A DNA stretch of 64,000 nucleotides from Pleodorina starrii (taxonomy: Eukaryota > Chlorophyta > Chlorophyceae > Chlamydomonadales > Volvocaceae): the NCBI GenBank assembly GCA_030267565.1, contig BRXU01000006.1, forward strand, positions 2,220,001-2,284,000, read 5' to 3'. Below the pieces are notes generated by a model. The model worked only from the letters and a program-made list of their open reading frames with translations, had not been told where the DNA came from and ran no database searches. The position numbers and the translations under genes are program-made. This document shows, piece after piece, positions 58,050 to 64,000 of this stretch. Every line of letters starts with the position of its first letter. Positions within the stretch are counted from its first letter, which is position 1.

Positions 58050-59622
58050 CGTACCTTTCTGTGGCCCCCCGTGTGCCCGGAGGCAGGGAGGGAGGGAGGG
58101 TAGTGGCTTAGGGAACGGCCCAAACGAGCAGGCGAAGGCGGACAGGCGGGACGAGGGTAGGAAGGGGGGGAAGGTCTGTGGAAGGTAGGAAGGGGGGAGG
58201 TTTGTGGCATTGTGAGCAAAGGCTTACTCGACATGGCAGGGCGCCCCCCCCTTTCGTGGCATGTACGTGGGTCCAGCAGGCGTCACATGCCGCAAGGGCC
58301 TGGGCAGCTGGTGGATGCTTTGCGCGAGGCTCCCCCTTCTTGTATCGGGGTTCCTCCTTCCCCCTTCAGGGAGGTGGGGTACGGTGTAGGTGGGTGCACT
58401 TTCACGGGCGTGGTGGGGTAATATATTTGGGGGGTTGAAGCTGGTAGGCCTCGGCCCCAGTCGCAGCCTCATCGCTCAGCCCCAGTCCCGGGTGGGGGCG
58501 CAGCGGCGGCGTTGGATGCAATGCGGAGCTGCAGGTTGGGCCGCCGGTGATACTTTTGGGGTCCACTGTAAACCAGTTTGTTTGGGAGATTGGGACTTCG
58601 GGTTGTGTGCTTCAGGCTGCGATGGGCCGATGAACGGGCCCACGTAGTTGCTGTTAGTCAGGTTCAAAGCACGGGAGATTCAAAGCCTACACGAATGTTC
58701 GAAACCTTCTCGATAAGATTACTGAGTCCTGGGCGCTCGGAGTGCGTACCACGTCTGCGCCCAGGGATCACATGTAACGTGCCGAACGCTCGTCAAGTCA
58801 TTGGGCGTACACCAAGGCTGGGTCGGGGACGATGGCAGGAAAGAGTAACAGGCAAGAGCACCCAGTGGCCGTAGGACAATACAACTGTACCCGTTTCCCG
58901 TGCCCCTCGGCAAGACTTCAAGAACCAGGGGACACACGGCCAACCCCAGGATATCCGGTCTGGTGCCCTGGGTATGTTGCAAACCGCGACTGTTCGGCCG
59001 TGTTCGGCTGCAAGTTGGGCAAACAGCAACCGAGCTGGTGATAAAGCTGGATTCCCTTTTAGTATAACTCAATGCAGATAAGATTAAGCAGAGTCTCTGT
59101 GCCTGCATGTCGCGTGTGTGGAGTGCGTTTACGCATGTACCAACCCTTACCCCTGCTTACCAACCCATTATTTGATACACCGGGACGGGTAACGGTGCCC
59201 GTTACCACGCTTGAGCTCTGTGAACATAAGTGTAACTTCCCCCAAGCTCTTTTCTAAACGTGCTGCGCACTCACTCTATTCAGCGTGCAGGGTTCAATGT
59301 GTCCGGAGCAGCCCACCGCAGCACAGATAACGGCTGCAACTGGCCTGGAAGTATGCTAATAATTGAGATTTATTTATCCATGGCTTTTTCCATAGTGCTC
59401 CTTCTGCTACAGCACAAGAAACCGCCTTTGTACCTCACTTTTCATGGCTCCGGAACCCACCACGGCGAGCCGTACCCGATGGCTCTTTGAGGCTTTTTCT
59501 AGCTTACATAACCCTTCAAGAATCGGAAAGATTATTAAGCATTCCAATTGTTCTGCTCTTCAATTATACATCAAGACACCCACTTTGTAACCGCTTCCCA
59601 GTTCCCAAGTCGAAGCGGCGCC
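58050..59622. other. 3' region of the PSMG4-like gene and intergenic spacer
   Basis: No further exon is seen. TGTAA candidates for the PSMG4-like transcript are at 58567, 58773 and 59231. Bases 59.1-59.6 kb are relatively AT-rich and should contain the promoter of the next small gene. Confidence 0.45.
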
Positions 59623-60235
59623 ATGGATCTCCGGTCTCAGGTGGGAACATCGGCACTATCTCAGCTGTTCGCTGTGTTGGTCGCGTGGTGCTCTGTGTTC
59701 GACGGGCTGGCGGTCTTTCGCGAATCGCTACTGGGTTCTTACTCTCTTCTCCCCTGCTTCCTTGCAATAGGTTCGCAACTACGGCATGACCATAACCAAC
59801 ATGAAGAAGCCGCCTGTTGTTAAGGCAGAGGACAAGTCGGAGCCCCAGCACATTCGTGCGCTTCAGGGGTTGAGCAATGGAGCTGAGGTCCCCTACGACG
59901 CAACGCTACGAACGGTCACGCATGAGGGCTCGCGGACGCCAAAGCTGCCACCGCGGCAAACGCAAAAACACCCTGTAGGTTCGGGGCGGGAGTGACGATG
60001 GCTGTTTATTTCATGTGCTCTCTTGGTCGCGGTCCAATGTCTCGGGTTATGCTTTTCTTGAAAGCAGCCGACGTGTTGCTCCAGTGCGGTTTGTGACATT
60101 GTGCCTGCGAAACAGCCATCCGTGTCCCTTGCGGCCTCCCTTGTTGGACGACGCAAACCGCGTTGAACCCGGCCCTGCCCTGTTGCTGCGCAGGGTTACA
60201 TCCGTAACGAGAGCGGCGGGTTCTTCACGTCGTGA
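59623..60235 (+). CDS. Small unrecognised protein, three exons, 87 aa
   Basis: The exons are 59623-59640 (MDLRSQ, ATG in a good GCGCCATGG context), 59771-59974 (VRNYGMTITNMKKPPVVKAE through TQKHP) and 60194-60235 (GYIRNESGGFFTS then TGA). All three junctions are phase 0 with clean sites (CAG|GTGGGA, AATAG|GTTCGC, CCT|GTAGGT, GCGCAG|GGTTAC). The product is basic, Pro-rich in the middle, with no signal peptide or membrane segment, and ends in a compact aromatic/Gly tail. I do not recognise the family. Small proteins with such Pro-rich bodies and aromatic tails are common among ciliary microtubule-associated proteins, but that is speculation. Additional upstream exons cannot be excluded. Confidence 0.6.
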
Positions 60236-60440
60236 GCGGAGCTTCTGTCTTGGTTTTGCCGTACATACTTTGCTAGAGAGATACTACTTGCTTGACTGTT
60301 CATGGAACCACGTGGCCTGTGGCGCTGTCCTGGCCCTTATTAGCGTGACCATAACAATACTTAGGTGGCAGTGAGGTTTGTATGTATGATGGCGGTGTAC
60401 TTGCGTAGACCGCCTAGTTTACGGGGGCTTGTGTGTGCGC

Positions 60441-60552
<112 letters not shown>

Positions 60553-61009
60553 CTGTTACATATCTGCCGGGCCGACACTGGCCGGGGGCGCTAACCCGCC
60601 CACATACGGGAGACCGCCGAAGCACTCCTCTGTTGAGGAGGGGCGTACCACCTTGTCCGCACACTGCACCGGGAAGTGCTATCCGCTGCGCCGTAATCGT
60701 CACAGGACAGCGTCCACCAGATTGTCCATGTGCCAGCTAAGCTAGCCCCAGGCGCCTACTGTCCTCGGTCCACCGAACGCATGCTCTACAGCTGCGTAAT
60801 CTACCAGGGCACGCACACCGGTGCCATTACCACCTCCTATGTCCTTCGGAAGCCTGCCGCCGCCCAATCTTAGTTATCCAACCACCACCTGCTATGCAGT
60901 CTGGTCCAGGCCCTATGCAGACTCATTCCTCCACCACTGCTCTGCGGCAGCGTTGTAGTCTTCTTGGTGGCATCCCACTCCAGCCGCCCCGCGCACCAGA
61001 GGACACCAT

Positions 61010-61013
<4 letters not shown>

Positions 61014-61044
<31 letters not shown>
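61014..61044. repeat. (TG)n microsatellite
   Basis: About 15 TG units with no gene around it. Confidence 0.95.
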
Positions 61045-61048
<4 letters not shown>

Positions 61049-62587
61049 CACAGCAGGGGATGGAGTTGGCGCGTGCGAACTGCACTACCTAAATGCTGTT
61101 AGGTGCGAGTCAGTCGCCTGTTCACGTACCTTATTTCTGCAAGTAGGCAGGATTCTTGGCTGAAATAGGCTCTTGAAGTAAGGAGTGGCTGGATGGGACA
61201 GCACGGCCGGTGGTTTGGCATTCAGGTTTGGGCGCTGCACTGTTCACATCTGGATCTTGAGTAATTGAGCTATACGGCAATGGAGCTTTACATGGACCCC
61301 TGACCACAAGGCCTGCTGTAATCTTATGTCGTGGACAAATCATCAGTCTGTCGTCCGACACCAGAAGTTCTGATGATGGGGCAGCTGGCGGGGGTTCCTC
61401 GGGCTGTGTTGCCAAAGGGCGGGGTACGGCAGATTACGGCAGTTGGGAAGGTGCCCACCCACCGGGCGGCAGCTAGTGTTCCAACCGTCAGCAAAGCTCT
61501 TCTCCCCCGACACGGGATTTCGCACTGCCCCGGGGCTCCGGGGACAGGCCACGCCACGTCATCCCCTGTTGTCCAGAGCCTCGAATCGGTACCGGCGCAG
61601 TCGGTACCGAAGTCGGCAAACCAGACAGCCCTGACCGCAAGTCGGGATGGCCGGACGGCCTGGAGTATCGCCGGGACGTGACACGGCACCTGGCTTGGAG
61701 GTTGGATCGGCCAGCTGCGCAGCGCGGCGGCGCCGTTAGGAGGGGTCGGATAGTGACCCGTGGGTCATAAGCGTCGCAGAACACGACGCGGCTGAGACAG
61801 GATGGGACACCCGGCGAGTAAACTGCTCAGCAAACATGATTGGGTTGACGACATTAGCTAGATGTGATCCAGAAAGCACATGCATCTGTGCGCGAACAAT
61901 AGGGTCTCTGCCTTCTCGGCCTTCTGGCAACTAAATGGGCGGGTCGGGCCTTTGCCTGCCGCCTCTCAATTCGTCACTCATAACGGGCGTTTTGATGTTG
62001 TTCAGGTTTGGCTACAAAGGTAGTTGGGTGGATCCGGAGGCCACGGCACAACCGCCCGCGTATCGCAGCCGTGTTACTGCCACGCCTACGCCCGCGCCGA
62101 GGAGTGACGCAAGGGAGCACGGCAGCCCCGCTCGCGTTGCATCTTGAGCCCCGAAATCGACAGTCCGCGCATGTGTTCCATGTTAAACTCGAAGCCGCGT
62201 GATGATATTGATATAGATAACCAGGTAGATAACAACAGAAACTCTGCGTCGGGAATTGGGAATTTCCAGCGACGTCAGCTCGTGAGCTCTAATTCGTGGG
62301 CGCGCCGCCTCGTGCTGATGCAAGCGAACTGCCGCTTGGCCTGATGAAAATCTTTGAGGGAAAAGAGACAGACGATTGAGTTCACACACACTCATTCACA
62401 CGCAGACCGTTCAAAACTGCACACGTAACAGCCAGGACGGTATACGCAGCTACGCAGTTCCGCCGCCGCGCCTGGCTCTGCGAAAGGAAGGACATACACA
62501 CACTTCCCGTCCCCAATCCCGTCCCAGATCTCCAGTCCCATCCCTCCAGTTCCCAATCCTCAATTTCCCGCCGCCCGGCATCTACGA

Positions 62588-64000
62588 ATGCTCTCATCTC
62601 GGCTCCTGGACCCGCTACGCTCCACCGCCGCCGCCGCCGCCGCCGCGGGTACACGCACCGCGCTGGCCCTGGTGCTGTCCGCCTGCTGGTCCGCCCTCCT
62701 GACGGCCTTCCTGCTGCTGCCAGCGCCCCTCAACGCCCTCATCAACGCCCTCGCGGCCGCCTCGCCCCACTCCCGTCTCTACTACCGGTACACTACCAGC
62801 AACAAGGCCGCCGCCACCAGCGCCAACACCAGCGCCAGCACCAGCACCAGCAAAGCGCGGTCCGAGGACACCTCCGCCCCCTCCGCTAAGCCCCGATCGT
62901 CCCGGGGGGCTTCCACACGTCCGGACGGAGACGATGGCGGCGGCGGCGGGAGCGGGAGCGGGAGTGGCGCCGGGGGTGTGACCCACGGGTCATGCGACGA
63001 CCGAGCGCTGAGCCCCGCCGGGCCGGAGGCGACGGGGACAGCAGCGGTGGCGGCAGAGGAGGAGGAGGGGCGGGTGGAGGTGGAGGTGGGCGACGGTGCG
63101 TTCCTCAGAGCAACGGGGAGCGCCGCCTCGGCGGCGGGGGTGGGCGGTGGTGGTGGTTCCGAGGGCGCGACGGGGGACGCGGGAGGTGCGGTGAGGGCGG
63201 TGTGAAGACATATTCGTGAGGTGTGGTGGTGGTGGTGATGGTGGTGGTGCGTGCGTGCGTGCGGGAGTGGATATTCGAGGGGAATCAAATAAGAAACCTT
63301 GGGAAAACCCCAAACCCATCCCCCCCCCAACCCCGCCCCTGGCCCTCCCCCCCTTTGATGGATGACGCCCCTTTCCCTCCCTGTATGCATCGCAGACGTT
63401 CCAGACACCGCGACCCCGCAGCCCCAGCCCCAGCCCCAGCCCCGGTCACGACCGCCGCAGCTTCAGCTGGTTCGCCGGGAGCTCTGGTCGGACAGGCGGC
63501 AGCAGCAGCGACCCGCGGGTCTGTGTCCGCTGCTGGGTCGGATCGCCGGCTGGGCCAGACCCTACACCGCACCGGCTGCGGCAGCGGATGGGTCGGCGGT
63601 GGCGGCTGCGGGGACGACAGCGGCTGGCGGGGACGGCTGCGGTGGTCCGGCGGGGACGGGGAGAGCGGCGCCTGGCGAGGAGCAACAGCTACAGCAGCAA
63701 CATCGTCAGCAGAATCGGGAGGAGCAGGACCAGGGGCAGTGGAAGCAGCAGGACCAGGACCAGGACCAGCAGTCGCCCGGGATGATCTGGACGTTTGAGG
63801 AGTGTATGGGGCGGTACGGCAGGGTGCCGCCGCTCAACGTACTCATCATGGTGGGTGGGTGGGTGGGGGGGTGGCAAGGGGGGGGGTAGGGTTGCGGCAT
63901 GCGGCATGCGGGGCAAGCAAGGGCAGCCCATTGCTCAGGTGCTCCACCCCCCCTTCTCCCTCACTCAGCCGCACTCCTCTTGTCGCACAACAGCACCGGC
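62588..64000 (+). CDS. Unrecognised gene, 5' part, low-complexity with an N-terminal hydrophobic segment (partial)
   Basis: The ATG at 62588 opens MLSSRLLDPLRSTAAAAAAA and a hydrophobic stretch (TALALVLSACWSALLTAFLL), which could be a signal anchor or a membrane segment. A Ser/Thr/Ala/Gly-rich region follows to about 63187. A donor there (GGAG|GTGCGG) and an acceptor GCATCGCAG at 63395 would join in frame to a second exon, about 63396-63848. That exon is Gln/Gly-rich and ends MIWTFEECMGRYGRVPPLNV just before LIM|GTGGGT. The alternative donor GCG|GTGAGG would put exon 2 in a frame that meets a stop. The end of exon 2 looks like the start of a folded domain that continues beyond the window. No family is recognised. 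Confidence 0.5.

Noticed and set aside
61324..61689. Two overlapping frames of about 120 codons on opposite strands
   Set aside because: Both are open because of composition; neither shows a domain or splice partners.

Overview
The window is nuclear DNA from a green alga, most likely a volvocine (Volvox/Chlamydomonas relative). The evidence is intron-dense genes with GTRNGT donors, several products that are closest to volvocine families as I know them (TmcB-like PAS membrane protein, algal-type glyoxalase I, plastid-type aldo/keto reductase, UPF0193/EVG1), TGTAA motifs near gene ends, and abundant simple repeats. Exons were read by eye from splice sites, reading phase and remembered family sequence; nothing was aligned or searched.

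Left part (1-44 kb). Bases 1-1600 are a degenerate satellite-like array with a 693-bp higher-order period. From about 38.6 kb down to 5.69 kb on the minus strand lies one gene of about 33 kb. I could read 60 exons that join in frame to about 2,544 codons. It encodes a tiny-macrocysts (TmcB)-like protein with an N-terminal polytopic membrane module, an alpha-helical (TPR/HAT-like) segment, a series of PAS domains, a low-complexity linker and a second C-terminal membrane module with large loops. The introns hold a 5'-truncated LINE tail (antisense), a TA-flanked MITE with 30-bp terminal inverted repeats, a SINE-like duplicated unit, a GC-rich palindrome also found 10 kb away, and many tetranucleotide tracts. 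The gene includes a 15-nt microexon and two GC-AG introns. Bases 38.6-43.4 kb hold no gene I can support.

Right part (44-64 kb) is more GC-rich and carries compact genes: glyoxalase I (minus, 7 exons, 183 aa), divergent from a UPF0193/EVG1-like gene (plus, 6 exons, 235 aa); an aldo/keto reductase (minus, 7 exons, 397 aa) with long tandem repeats in its introns, divergent across 277 bp from a proteasome-assembly-chaperone-4-like gene (plus, 4 exons, 195 aa); a small unrecognised three-exon gene (87 aa); and the 5' part of an unrecognised membrane/low-complexity gene running off the right edge.

Functionally the genes are unrelated housekeeping, stress and cilium-associated genes, not an operon-like system. 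The most unusual object is the 60-exon PAS/membrane gene and the mobile and tandem DNA packed into its introns.
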